A DNA stretch of 31,050 bases from JBHAEC01 sp041855385 (GTDB lineage Bacteria; Bacillota; Negativicutes; Veillonellales; Veillonellaceae), in contig JBHAEC010000059.1 of the NCBI GenBank assembly GCA_041855385.1, forward strand, positions 1 to 31,050. The letters run 5' to 3'. The notes under the pieces were generated by a model. The model had not been told where the DNA came from. It saw only the letters and a list, made by a program, of their open reading frames with translations, and did no database searches. This document shows positions 22,883 through 31,050 of this stretch, in pieces. The first letter of the stretch is position 1. Each line of letters begins with the position of its first letter. The translations under genes and the position numbers were made by a program.

Positions 22883-22896
22883 TAAAAGCGTTTTAA
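22883..22896. promoter_or_regulatory. cre-like palindrome upstream of the succinate operon promoter
   Basis: TTAAAACGCTTTTA (minus strand) resembles the Firmicutes CcpA cre core AARCGYTT and lies 52 bases upstream of the -35 box. The match is short and AT-rich, so it may be chance. Confidence 0.25.
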
Positions 22897-23038
22897 AATC
22901 AGTTATAGTCACAATTTATACGATTTGTATACTCTATTCAATCACTCTAACACCGTCTATAAGACTATATGTTTCGCAAAAAGCATAATTACAATGCAGT
23001 TTTTTCTTTATATCTCACACAATATACGATTTATTACT

Positions 23039-24256
23039 CTATGCGTTTTCCCTCCGTAGTATCGTTGGCAAGACGCTAAGTGCCATAATTTCCCAAAAAA
23101 CCGCAGATACTTGAAAACTGAATAAATTGTGATCAAACAGGCTGCTCACCAACACTCCCACAATAACACAAGGCACACCATAACATTTCCACGCAGGCGG
23201 TTCCAACTCGTTTTTTCTCTCTCCAAAAGCCTGTTTCCCATGTATGATCACGATAGCCAGAAAGAAGCAGAGCCCTACTACACCTATCTCCGCCGCTAAA
23301 TGCAAATACATATTGTGAGCATGAAAAATAATGACCTTCGGATCTTGTATAAAGTAATTGTACCAAGGGTACATCTGCCAAAAACTTCCCCATCCGATAC
23401 CGAAGATGGGATAATCCCTTATCATATAAGAAGTACTGTCCCATAGAGCGTAGCGAAGTGACACCGAGGTATCATCGGTGGAAAAAAGCGACCATAGACG
23501 ATGAGCGATTTCTCCTTGGTAGAAAAACAATACCCCCGGTATAGCCAACAAAGAAAAAAGTAATCGCCTCTCTACAACTACGCCCAAGAAAAGCACCATA
23601 CAGGCAAAGCTCACCCATATCCCCCTAGAATAGGTAAGAAGCATGCAAAAGAAAAAGAGCACTCCTAAGGATATGTATATCATTCTCCCCTTTTTCTCTC
23701 GTAGTACGGCAGGCATCAAAAGCCCCAGGAGCATCATCAAATACTCGCCAAACAGATTGGGATTTTGAAGCGTAGAGTACATGCGTCGGCGCAAAAGGGG
23801 AAATTGTTCCGGATCCACCCAGTCCATGGCGTCAATATTACTCAAGTGAACATACTGATATATACCGAAGAGACACGCTCCTGCACCTCCTGCAAAAGTA
23901 AACCATAAAATACGGTTTCTTTCTTCTTCCGATTCAACATAAGTTACCAACAATACATAAAGAGTCACATAAGAGCATACATAATATTCCCAGTTATAAA
24001 GGCTAAAAGAAGGAACCAACGAGTTTTTAATTGATAAAAAAGACCAAACAAAAAAACCGGCTATAGCCCAAGCAGCTGCCGTTTTTTTCCATTCAAAGCG
24101 ACGGAGAAAAACCATGCGTGACAGAGAAAAACTAAGACCCAGCCAAATTAATAATGCGCCTATTTCTCCATCAAGAGGCATGAAAAAAACAGCCCCATAC
24201 AGAGAATATACGATCATCCGTTTTAAATTCTCGTTGAGGCTGTCAATTTTACTCAT
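23039..24256 (-). CDS. O-antigen ligase/polymerase family membrane protein (Wzy_C type)
   Basis: A 405-residue integral membrane protein with about 11 hydrophobic segments. The large periplasmic loop has the family pattern: SLRYALWDSTSYMIRDYP, then FGIGWGSF, and HAHNMYLHLAAEIGVVGL with the conserved His pair. Such proteins join O-antigen to lipid A core (WaaL) or polymerise surface polysaccharide (Wzy); sequence alone does not decide. It is the last gene after valS and folC, 68 bases from folC, without other polysaccharide genes in the window. AAGGAG precedes the ATG at 24256. Confidence 0.85.
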   Translation of the reverse strand: MSKIDSLNENLKRMIVYSLYGAVFFMPLDGEIGALLIWLGLSFSLSRMVFLRRFEWKKTAAAWAIAGFFVWSFLSIKNSLVPSFSLYNWEYYVCSYVTLYVLLVTYVESEEERNRILWFTFAGGAGACLFGIYQYVHLSNIDAMDWVDPEQFPLLRRRMYSTLQNPNLFGEYLMMLLGLLMPAVLREKKGRMIYISLGVLFFFCMLLTYSRGIWVSFACMVLFLGVVVERRLLFSLLAIPGVLFFYQGEIAHRLWSLFSTDDTSVSLRYALWDSTSYMIRDYPIFGIGWGSFWQMYPWYNYFIQDPKVIIFHAHNMYLHLAAEIGVVGLCFFLAIVIIHGKQAFGERKNELEPPAWKCYGVPCVIVGVLVSSLFDHNLFSFQVSAVFWEIMALSVLPTILRRENA

Positions 24257-24324
24257 CGCGAAGAGCTCCTTGTCAAGATATGCCTATGCTATCTTCCCAA
24301 AAATTTTCTCCATTATACCGTAAT

Positions 24325-25614
24325 TTACTTGTCCATGTCTACTAACTTCATCTTAGCTTCCCCCAAGATGTATAAAGAACCGCAAACTGCGATAATATCC
24401 CCTTCTTCAGTCTCCTTAAATGCTTCTTCAATCCCTTCTGAAACAGACTCTTTCGCTACCGCTTGGCAAGGAAGTTTTTTTACGACTTCCTTAGGGTCAC
24501 AGCTTCTGGATGTCGGAGCGGGAACAACGATAACTCGATCACGAGGGCCCATCAAATATGTTGCAATGCCACTTAAATCCTTGTCCTCCAAAATGGAAAA
24601 CACAAGCGTTTTTGACTTATCTTTATAAAGTTCCCTATAGGTAGCTTCAAAAGCCTCTGCTCCGCCAACATTATGTGCCCCGTCCAGAATAACCGTCCTA
24701 CCGAGAACAAAAAACGTTTCAAATCGTCCGGGCCATGTTGTTCGTGCCAGTCCTTCTCTGATAGTCTCCTCACTGATGCGATCATCTTGCTTTAACAAAA
24801 GCTTCAGGACCATATAAGCACAGGAGAGATTAACCGCTTGGTGTAATCCCGCCATGCCTGTAAAAAGCATGGCCTGCATTTTATCCGGCGTTTCTACCGT
24901 AACAATTTGCCCTGTCTTCATAACACTTCGGCTTACGGCAAAAAACTCTTTTCCCCAAGAATAAATTTTCGCCTTACAAGCATGTGCTTTTTCGCGAATA
25001 ATTTTTAGCGCATTCCCTTGAGCTGCCGTCACAACAGGAACGCCTTTCTTAATAATCCCCGACTTATGTACGGCGATCTCCTCTATTGTTTCTCCGCAAT
25101 AAGATTGATGATCTATGGAAACATTTGTAATAACCGATACTTCCGGCGTAATCACATTTGTGGAGTCCAATAATCCTCCCAATCCTACTTCCACTACAGC
25201 GTATTCTACTTCTTGCTCTTCAAAGAATAAAAAGGCCGCTGCTGTAAGAATTTCAAATTCAGTAGGGGCTTCAACCCCTCGCTCTTCGATTACTTTCGCC
25301 TTTGCCGCTACCTTCGATATAATTTCGCCAAAATCGGTTTCCTTTATATCTTGATCATTTATTCGCATCCGTTCGGTATAGCTATTAAGATGGGGTGAAG
25401 TAAACCGTCCCGTCCGTATACCGCTCACAGAGAGTGTATTTGCTAAAAAAGCCGTGACGGATCCTTTTCCGTTTGTCCCCGTTATATGAATCGTCTTATA
25501 TGATTTTTCCGGATTCCCCAACTCTTTTAATAACGCTTCTATCCGTTCCAATCCCGGTTTAATCCCAAAGGATGTGCGGCCCTGTAAATATATCAGTGCT
25601 TCTTCGTATGTCAT
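24325..25614 (-). CDS. folC: Folylpolyglutamate synthase / dihydrofolate synthase
   Basis: A 429-residue Mur-ligase-fold enzyme that adds glutamate to dihydropteroate and to reduced folates with ATP. The P-loop GTNGKGS is at residues 46-52, the TSPHL omega-loop segment follows, and the DGAHN motif of the C-terminal domain is present. TAGGAG precedes the ATG at 25614. It lies 19 bases behind valS, a common Firmicutes pairing, so it should share the T-box-controlled transcript. Confidence 0.95.
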   Translation of the reverse strand: MTYEEALIYLQGRTSFGIKPGLERIEALLKELGNPEKSYKTIHITGTNGKGSVTAFLANTLSVSGIRTGRFTSPHLNSYTERMRINDQDIKETDFGEIISKVAAKAKVIEERGVEAPTEFEILTAAAFLFFEEQEVEYAVVEVGLGGLLDSTNVITPEVSVITNVSIDHQSYCGETIEEIAVHKSGIIKKGVPVVTAAQGNALKIIREKAHACKAKIYSWGKEFFAVSRSVMKTGQIVTVETPDKMQAMLFTGMAGLHQAVNLSCAYMVLKLLLKQDDRISEETIREGLARTTWPGRFETFFVLGRTVILDGAHNVGGAEAFEATYRELYKDKSKTLVFSILEDKDLSGIATYLMGPRDRVIVVPAPTSRSCDPKEVVKKLPCQAVAKESVSEGIEEAFKETEEGDIIAVCGSLYILGEAKMKLVDMDK

Positions 25615-25633
25615 CTCGTCATACTCCTATCTT

Positions 25634-28291
25634 TTACAGTGTATCTAAAAATGCCATCCGCTCTTTCAAGGACTGCTCTTTTTCTTTGTAACCTGCCAGT
25701 TTTTCTTTTTCCTTAGCTACAACATCTTCCGGCGCTTTTGCCAAGAACCCCGCATTATTCAGCTTACCTTCCAAGCGACTGATTTCTTTTTCCACCGTTT
25801 CTTGTTCTTTCTTGATACGTGCTCTTTCTTTGTCTGCGTCAATTAAGTCCTTAAGCAAAAGATACACTTCGATCCCTTTCACAATCGCCGTAGTCGCATT
25901 TTCCGGGCGAGAGTCTTGCGGTTTCAGAAGAGTAACGCCTTCTGCCCATCCCAAAGTGGTGTAATAACCTTCATGTGCTTTAATCGTATCTGCCAGACCC
26001 TCCTGCAAAGGAACTAGAATAACTTCGCTTCTCTTTCCTACAGGTACATTCATTTCCGCACGCATGTTGCGAATCGCTTTAATGCTATTCATCATAATTT
26101 CCATATGGCTTATTTCTTCGGCACTTGTTTCGAGTGAAATTTCCGTTGGCCATGAGGCTACTACAATGCTGTCTCCTTCGTGCGGTAAATGTTGCCAAAT
26201 ATGCTCTGTTACAAAGGGCATAAAGGGATGTAAGAGTTGAAGCGTGTTCCGCAAAACCGTAACGAGGACAAATTGTGCGGTTTGCCTATCTTTTCCCCCT
26301 TCTTTATTGTAAAGACGGGGTTTTACCAGTTCGATATACCAGTCACAGAACATATTCCATATAAATTCATATACGGCAGACGCCGCTTCTCCCAACTCAA
26401 ACTTTTCCAGATTTGTCGTTACGCGTTCTACCGTTTCATTATATTTTTGTAAAATCCAAACATCCGCAAGTGTCAACTCTTGCTTTTTGGGAACAAAGGC
26501 AGAGTCATATCCGTCAAGATTCATAATGACAAACTTAGCGGCATTCCAAATCTTATTGGCAAAATTTCGATTTGCTTCTACACGTTCCATGTAAAAACGC
26601 ATATCATTTCCCGGTGTGTTACCTGTAACCAAGGTAAATCGAAGTGCATCCGCGCCATATTCATTAATAACGTCCAGCGGATTAATCCCATTTCCCAGGG
26701 ATTTACTCATTTTTCTTCCCAAACTGTCCCTTACAAGGCCATGAATAAATACGTGGTCAAACGGTTTTTGCTTTCCAAATTCAAGCCCCATAAACATCAT
26801 GCGCGCCACCCAGAAGAAAATAATATCATAACCCGTTACGAGCACATTTGTAGGGTACCAGTGTTTAAATTCCGGAGTATCCTCAGGCCACCCCATGGTA
26901 GAAAATGGCCAAAGAGCCGAGCTGAACCAAGTATCCAGCACATCCGGATCTTGCTCTACCTTACCGTGGCAATGAGGGCAAGAAACTATATCTTCCCTCG
27001 ACACAATCGTTTCATGACAGCTCTCGCAGTACCAAGCAGGAATACGATGCCCCCACCAAAGCTGACGGGAGATACACCAGTCCCGAATGTTTTCCAACCA
27101 GTTCATATATATCTTTGTAAATCGCTCGGGTACAAAGGAGGTTTCTCCTTTTTCCACCGCTTTTACGGCAGGTTCTGCCAATGAATCCATTTTAACAAAC
27201 CACTGTTTTGTCGTCAGTGGCTCTACGATAGTACTGCAACGGGAGCAATGCCCTACCGAATGTTGATAGTCCTCTATCTTGGCTAAGTACTTCTGTTCTT
27301 CTAAATCTTCGACTACTTTTTTACGAGCCTCTTCTCTCGTTAATCCCTTATATGTTCCGGCTAAATCATTCATAGTGCCGTCTAAATTCATAACTATAGG
27401 AGCCGGCAAATCATGACGCAGCCCCATCTCGAAGTCATTAGGGTCATGGGCAGGCGTAATTTTTACGCATCCTGTACCAAAAGAAGGGTCCACATAATCA
27501 TCGGAAATAACCGGGATCTCTTTATTCACCAAGGGAAGTAGCAAGCTTTTACCTATTAGGTGTGCATATCGATTATCTTCCGGATTTACAGCTACAGCCG
27601 TATCTCCAAACATTGTTTCCGGACGCGTTGTAGCGACAACAATATATGCTTCATCCTCTCCTATAACAGGATATTTAACATAGTATAGCTTTCCCTCGTC
27701 CATCTCATGTTCAACTTCAATATCGCTAAGAGCGGTAGCACAACGAGGGCACCAATTAGTTATGCGGGAGCCCTGATAAATAAGGCCTTTTTCATAAAGA
27801 GATACGAACACCTCTCGTACCGCCTGTGAGCAACCCTCGTCAAGAGTAAAGCGCTCTCTCGACCAGTCACACGACGCTCCCAGACGACGGATTTGATCTA
27901 CGATTACATTGCCATATTCTTCCTTCCATTCCCAAACGCGATCGACAAAGGCCTCTCTTCCCAAATCATGACGACTTTTTCCTTCGCTTTTTTCCAACAT
28001 TTCTTCCACCTTTATTTGGGTGGCGATTCCCGCATGATCCGTACCAGGCATCCAAAGCACATTATATCCCTGCATACGCTTAAAACGGATAAGAATATCT
28101 TGCAGTGTGTTGTCCAGTGCATGGCCCATATGCAGTTGTCCTGTAATATTTGGCGGTGGCAGTACTATGCTATAAGGGGTCTTATTTTCATCTACCTCTT
28201 CATGAAAATACCCTTGTTGTTCCCAGTATTGATACCACTTCTGTTCAATTTCCTCTGAATTATATGTGGTTAAGTTTTCGTATATCTTCAT
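25634..28291 (-). CDS. valS: Valyl-tRNA synthetase
   Basis: An 885-residue class I aminoacyl-tRNA synthetase. PPPNITGQLHMGHALD carries the HIGH-type motif (HMGH, residues 54-57), the editing domain has the TTRPETMFGDTAV segment, the catalytic KMSKS appears as GRKMSKSLGN around residue 525, and the C-terminus ends in a coiled-coil arm rich in Glu and Lys. Length is normal for ValRS. Of two adjacent ATGs I take the second (28291), six bases from GGGGAG, rather than the first (28294), three bases away. Expression is governed by the T-box leader directly upstream. Confidence 0.97.
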   Translation of the reverse strand: MKIYENLTTYNSEEIEQKWYQYWEQQGYFHEEVDENKTPYSIVLPPPNITGQLHMGHALDNTLQDILIRFKRMQGYNVLWMPGTDHAGIATQIKVEEMLEKSEGKSRHDLGREAFVDRVWEWKEEYGNVIVDQIRRLGASCDWSRERFTLDEGCSQAVREVFVSLYEKGLIYQGSRITNWCPRCATALSDIEVEHEMDEGKLYYVKYPVIGEDEAYIVVATTRPETMFGDTAVAVNPEDNRYAHLIGKSLLLPLVNKEIPVISDDYVDPSFGTGCVKITPAHDPNDFEMGLRHDLPAPIVMNLDGTMNDLAGTYKGLTREEARKKVVEDLEEQKYLAKIEDYQHSVGHCSRCSTIVEPLTTKQWFVKMDSLAEPAVKAVEKGETSFVPERFTKIYMNWLENIRDWCISRQLWWGHRIPAWYCESCHETIVSREDIVSCPHCHGKVEQDPDVLDTWFSSALWPFSTMGWPEDTPEFKHWYPTNVLVTGYDIIFFWVARMMFMGLEFGKQKPFDHVFIHGLVRDSLGRKMSKSLGNGINPLDVINEYGADALRFTLVTGNTPGNDMRFYMERVEANRNFANKIWNAAKFVIMNLDGYDSAFVPKKQELTLADVWILQKYNETVERVTTNLEKFELGEAASAVYEFIWNMFCDWYIELVKPRLYNKEGGKDRQTAQFVLVTVLRNTLQLLHPFMPFVTEHIWQHLPHEGDSIVVASWPTEISLETSAEEISHMEIMMNSIKAIRNMRAEMNVPVGKRSEVILVPLQEGLADTIKAHEGYYTTLGWAEGVTLLKPQDSRPENATTAIVKGIEVYLLLKDLIDADKERARIKKEQETVEKEISRLEGKLNNAGFLAKAPEDVVAKEKEKLAGYKEKEQSLKERMAFLDTL

Positions 28292-28310
28292 CATGTTCTC
28301 CCCTTTACCT

Positions 28311-28560
28311 AAAAAAAAGCCCCTTCGCCCTACTAGGACGAAAGGGTCTACTTCCGCGGTACCACCTAACTTATTATGCCATAAAGCGCCATAATCACTC
28401 TTTCCCTTAACGCGGGCAACGAAGCAACTTACTGTTTTCAGCTACTTAACTCCAAGGCTACCCTGACAGGCTTTTTCACACCTTCCCAGCAATCGGTGCT
28501 CTCTGCAGAAATCCTCTGTCATTTTTCCTCTTCTTTGTCGTTATATATGTATTCCTATAA
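28311..28560 (-). ncRNA. T-box leader of valS
   Basis: Minus-strand RNA with the conserved T-box sequence AGGTGGTACCGCGG (28353-28366), which pairs with uncharged tRNA acceptor ends and forms the antiterminator. A terminator hairpin follows (28319-28348, stem with GGGCGAAGGGGC) and a run of eight T. The 5' part has the Stem I signatures GAGAGC and GCTGGGAAGGTG. A basal stem TGACAG/CTGTCA is followed by GGGTAGCC, so the GTA at 28459-28461 is a candidate Val specifier codon. Uncharged tRNA-Val should allow read-through into valS. Confidence 0.93.
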
Positions 28561-28567
28561 TAGCAAT

Positions 28568-28596
28568 ATCATAGCAATCACCTTGCGCCTTGTCAA
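28568..28596 (-). promoter_or_regulatory. Promoter of the T-box-valS-folC unit
   Basis: Minus strand: perfect TTGACA (28591-28596), 17-base spacer, TATGAT (28568-28573). It lies between the mgl terminator and the T-box leader. Confidence 0.85.
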
Positions 28597-28623
28597 GGCG
28601 GTAGAATATGAAGAAACAGAAAA

Positions 28624-28649
28624 GAGACCTTAGCAAATGCCTCGGTCTC
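28624..28649 (-). terminator. Terminator of the mgl operon
   Basis: Minus-strand GAGACC / GGTCTC stem with an inner GGC/GCT pairing after a small internal loop, then TTTTCTGTTTC. It starts 13 bases after the mglC stop and ends just before the valS promoter. Confidence 0.7.
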
Positions 28650-28661
28650 CTCAAAACTATC

Positions 28662-29669
28662 TTATTTCTTTACCAGGTACTTTCTTACATCCACAGCTAC
28701 GGCCGCGACGATAATCATCCCCTTGATAATCAACTGCCAATATGGCCCCATGCCTACAAATGTAAGTCCATAGTTGATAACCGTAAAAATCAGTACCCCC
28801 GTAATGATACCCGGAACCGTACCAATCCCTCCGGATACGGATACACCTCCTACAACGGAAGCTGCAATAGCATCCAGTTCGTACATATTACCATAGTTAT
28901 TTGTAGCTCCGCCTGTACGCGCCGCCTCCAAAATTCCGCCTACGCCGTACAAAGCGCCTGCCAGTGCATAAATGCAAATAAGCGTTTTTCCCACATTGAT
29001 ACCGGACACGATGGCTGCCTGTGGATTACCTCCTATAGCAAACATATTTTTCCCCATCACCGTTTTGTTATACACGATGTACATCATAACAGAAATAGTC
29101 GCTGCAATAAGTACAATATAGGGCAAAGATACGGGGCCTAAATCGATAGCACCTGTTCCGATAGCAGTAAATTCCGGACGCAGTCCGCCGATAGGCTGGG
29201 AATTATTGGGTGGCATGTCAAAATACAAAGAACATACGCCCAAAGTCATTACCATGGTGCCCAGGGTAGAAATAAAAGGAACTATACGCAGATAAGCTAC
29301 AACCATGCCGGATATTAGCCCAATGGTCGCACCCACCAAAATGGCTGTTAAAATCGGCACTGCCAATGGCAATACGGGAAGATCCGGGAAAAACGGTCTC
29401 GGATAATCCGGACTTTGTGCCAAAGATGCGGAAACAACAGCAGTAAGTCCGACAATACGGCCCGGAGACAAATCACAGCCGGCAGTAATGAGAATCATCG
29501 CTGATCCAAGAGCGATAATAACCCGTGGCGACGACTGAATCAATATATCTCGCAAGCTGGTAAAGGATAAAAATTCCGGGCTATGCATGGAGATAGCTCC
29601 GACCAGAACAACCAAGACAATGTAAATTACATTTTCTGAAAGACGTTTCGTTATACTTTTTCCACTCAT
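28662..29669 (-). CDS. mglC: Galactose/methyl-galactoside ABC transporter permease
   Basis: A 335-residue membrane protein with about ten hydrophobic segments and clear relatedness along its length to E. coli MglC: ILIQSSPRVIIALGSA, ITAGCDLSPGR, VPFISTLGTMVMTLG, MFAIGGNPQAA, and NYGNMYELDAIAASVVGG all correspond. It forms the channel of a CUT2-type sugar importer with MglA. It is 11 bases downstream of mglA in the same direction, the normal mglBAC order. Substrate galactose/methyl-galactoside is inferred from family; other hexoses or ribose cannot be excluded. Confidence 0.93.
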   Translation of the reverse strand: MSGKSITKRLSENVIYIVLVVLVGAISMHSPEFLSFTSLRDILIQSSPRVIIALGSAMILITAGCDLSPGRIVGLTAVVSASLAQSPDYPRPFFPDLPVLPLAVPILTAILVGATIGLISGMVVAYLRIVPFISTLGTMVMTLGVCSLYFDMPPNNSQPIGGLRPEFTAIGTGAIDLGPVSLPYIVLIAATISVMMYIVYNKTVMGKNMFAIGGNPQAAIVSGINVGKTLICIYALAGALYGVGGILEAARTGGATNNYGNMYELDAIAASVVGGVSVSGGIGTVPGIITGVLIFTVINYGLTFVGMGPYWQLIIKGMIIVAAVAVDVRKYLVKK

Positions 29670-29680
29670 CTTATTTCCTC

Positions 29681-31050
29681 CTAGGATAGGCCTGCGGTAG
29701 CCAGCTGCATAATTTTTTCTTCACTCGCTTCATCTCGCTCAATAATGCCTGTCATTTTTCCGCCGCTCATAACCATGATTCGATCACTCATCCCCAATAG
29801 TTCCGGCATTTCCGAAGAAATCATGATAATACTTTTTCCCTGTGTAGCCAGTTCATTGATAATAGAATAAATCTCGTACTTTGCTCCTACGTCAATTCCC
29901 CGTGTCGGCTCATCGAGGAGAAGTATTTCCGGATCTGTATTAAGCCAGCGGGAAAATAATACCTTTTGCTGATTTCCACCTGATAAAGATTGAATCTGCG
30001 TTTCCTCCGTAGGTGTCTTTATGCGAAGGGAATCAATCCCCTTCTTTGTATCCAGCTTTCTAAGTTTATCGTTAAGTAAACCAAAGCGATTACGATATTT
30101 GTAAAGTGCTGCCATAGAATTGTTGTCAACGATAGATAACATGGGGAAAATTCCGGTCGCACGGCGTTCTTCCGTAAGAAGAGCCATTTTTAATTTTTTT
30201 GCATCCCGAGGATGACGAATATTAACCTCTTTCCCTTCAACAAAAATCCTGCCCTTTGAAATTTTGCGCAGACCGAAAATAGTTTCAATCAATTCCGTTC
30301 TCTGTGCTCCAACAAGGCCACCTACGCCCAGGACTTCTCCTCGTCTCAGGGAAAAATCCACATTAGAAAAAGACAAGGCATCTACCGCGCTTAATCCCTC
30401 AACTCGTAAAATTTCTTCTCCCGGCGTATTTGTTTTATGCGGAAAGAGTTGCGTCATTTCCCTGCCTACCATGCGACTGATGATTTGCTCTGTAGTCAAT
30501 TCCGACGAAGGCCAAGTTCCTATATAATTACCGTCACGCATAATCGTCACTTCGTCCGATATGCGGAGGATCTCTTCCATTTTATGTGAAATATAAATAA
30601 TTGCCACGCCTCTGGCGCGCAGAGTATTAATAATCTTAAACAAATGCTCCACTTCATCACTTGTTAATGATGAAGTCGGTTCATCCATTACAATAATGCG
30701 AGCATGATGTGAAACCGCTTTTGCTATCTCTATGTTCTGCAGCTTAGAAACAGACAATGTTCCTGCCAGTGCCTCCGGATCAATGGAGACCTCAATTTCA
30801 TCGAATAATTTCTGTGTATCTTCTTTCATCTTCTTATGATCCACAAGAGAAATGGGGCCCATTTTTTTTGTGGGAAACCTCCCCAGCCACAGATTCTCCA
30901 TAACACTTCTTTGTAGAACCGGATATAACTCTTGATGTATCATGGAGATCCCCAAGGATAATGCTGTCTTCGAGTCAACGATATCCACTATTTCTCCGTT
31001 TATCTTGATGGTACCCTTATCTTGTTTATAAATCCCAAAAAGGCATTTCA
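29681..31050 (-). CDS. mglA: Galactose/methyl-galactoside ABC transporter ATP-binding protein, 5' end cut by window
   Basis: About 455 residues of a two-domain CUT2-type ATPase are visible; the first Walker A and roughly the first 45-50 residues lie beyond the right edge. The reading frame stays open to the edge (starting KCLFGIYKQDKGTI). First domain: LSVSKLQNIEIAKA as the signature region and VMDEPTSSL as Walker B. Second domain: GLVGAQRTE in place of a normal Walker A, a degenerate form usual in these proteins, then LSGGNQQKV and LLLDEPTRGIDVG. The QELYPVLQRSVMENLWLGR segment is MglA-like. An mglB binding-protein gene is expected upstream of the window. Confidence 0.94.
   Translation of the reverse strand, partial: KCLFGIYKQDKGTIKINGEIVDIVDSKTALSLGISMIHQELYPVLQRSVMENLWLGRFPTKKMGPISLVDHKKMKEDTQKLFDEIEVSIDPEALAGTLSVSKLQNIEIAKAVSHHARIIVMDEPTSSLTSDEVEHLFKIINTLRARGVAIIYISHKMEEILRISDEVTIMRDGNYIGTWPSSELTTEQIISRMVGREMTQLFPHKTNTPGEEILRVEGLSAVDALSFSNVDFSLRRGEVLGVGGLVGAQRTELIETIFGLRKISKGRIFVEGKEVNIRHPRDAKKLKMALLTEERRATGIFPMLSIVDNNSMAALYKYRNRFGLLNDKLRKLDTKKGIDSLRIKTPTEETQIQSLSGGNQQKVLFSRWLNTDPEILLLDEPTRGIDVGAKYEIYSIINELATQGKSIIMISSEMPELLGMSDRIMVMSGGKMTGIIERDEASEEKIMQLATAGLS

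Larger units (their letters stand above)
22396..23038. other. 643-base AT-rich non-coding leader and promoter region
   Basis: No convincing gene is seen on either strand. From right to left: behind the O-antigen ligase gene only a weak hairpin (GCAT/ATGC at 22983-22997) could end its transcript; two near-identical copies of a 25-base element at 22909-22934 and 23015-23039; a cre-like palindrome at 22883-22896; a consensus promoter at 22803-22831; a leader of about 400 nt with only very short frames, the longest a 32-codon minus-strand frame at 22679-22777 without a ribosome site; and two adjacent palindromes right before the CoA-transferase gene. I saw no B12-box or other known riboswitch motif. 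Confidence 0.7.

Noticed and set aside
26480..27184. A 234-codon plus-strand frame opposite valS.
   Set aside because: It lies entirely inside valS, has no ribosome site and no family features; an antisense shadow.

Overview
The window looks like a chromosomal segment from an anaerobic, succinate-decarboxylating member of the Negativicutes (Veillonella/Dialister/Negativicoccus-like). The codon use is low to moderate in GC, the gene order is Firmicutes-type (lspA-rluD-pyrR, maf-radC), there is a T-box in front of valS, and there is a complete sodium-pumping methylmalonyl-CoA decarboxylase operon. An O-antigen-ligase-type protein would fit a diderm Firmicute. The genus cannot be fixed from the sequence alone. 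Every gene except tmcAL is on the minus strand.

Layout from left to right, with transcription mostly right to left. 1-1514: radC (cut by the window edge), maf and a DUF4321 membrane protein. 1698-3469: ackA preceded by a small lipoprotein gene. 3676-4881: tmcAL, the only plus-strand gene, which uses acetate to modify tRNA-Met. 5054-6957: lspA-rluD-pyrR. 7198-7365: a 55-residue 2[4Fe-4S] ferredoxin with a near-consensus promoter and repeated Fur-like elements upstream. 7733-10555: a class III CoA-transferase, a DASS/SLC13 anion carrier and a small two-helix membrane protein, substrate unknown. 10647-11737: two translationally coupled membrane proteins of unknown function.

The centre of the window (12024-22395) is one pathway written as a gene cluster: propionyl-CoA:succinate CoA-transferase, methylmalonyl-CoA mutase as separate catalytic and B12-binding chains, MeaB GTPase chaperone, methylmalonyl-CoA epimerase, decarboxylase subunits MmdA, MmdD, MmdC and MmdB, a 40-residue OadG-related membrane peptide, and a MatC-type dicarboxylate carrier. 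Together they import succinate, activate it by CoA exchange with propionyl-CoA, rearrange it, decarboxylate it while exporting Na+, and release propionate. The cluster carries RNA-level punctuation: a terminator-like hairpin before meaB, a 64-nt long hairpin between mmdC and mmdB, and, upstream, two adjacent palindromes in a leader of about 400 nt that starts at a consensus promoter.

22396-23038 is a long AT-rich non-coding stretch. To its right lie an O-antigen ligase/polymerase-like gene, folC and valS (valS controlled by a T-box leader), and then mglC and mglA (mglA cut by the right edge) of a galactose/methyl-galactoside ABC importer.

No tRNA, rRNA, CRISPR, insertion sequence or phage gene was seen. 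The most interesting material is the compact succinate-to-propionate energy module, its tiny extra subunit and its internal RNA structures, plus the uncharacterised CoA-transferase/carrier module.
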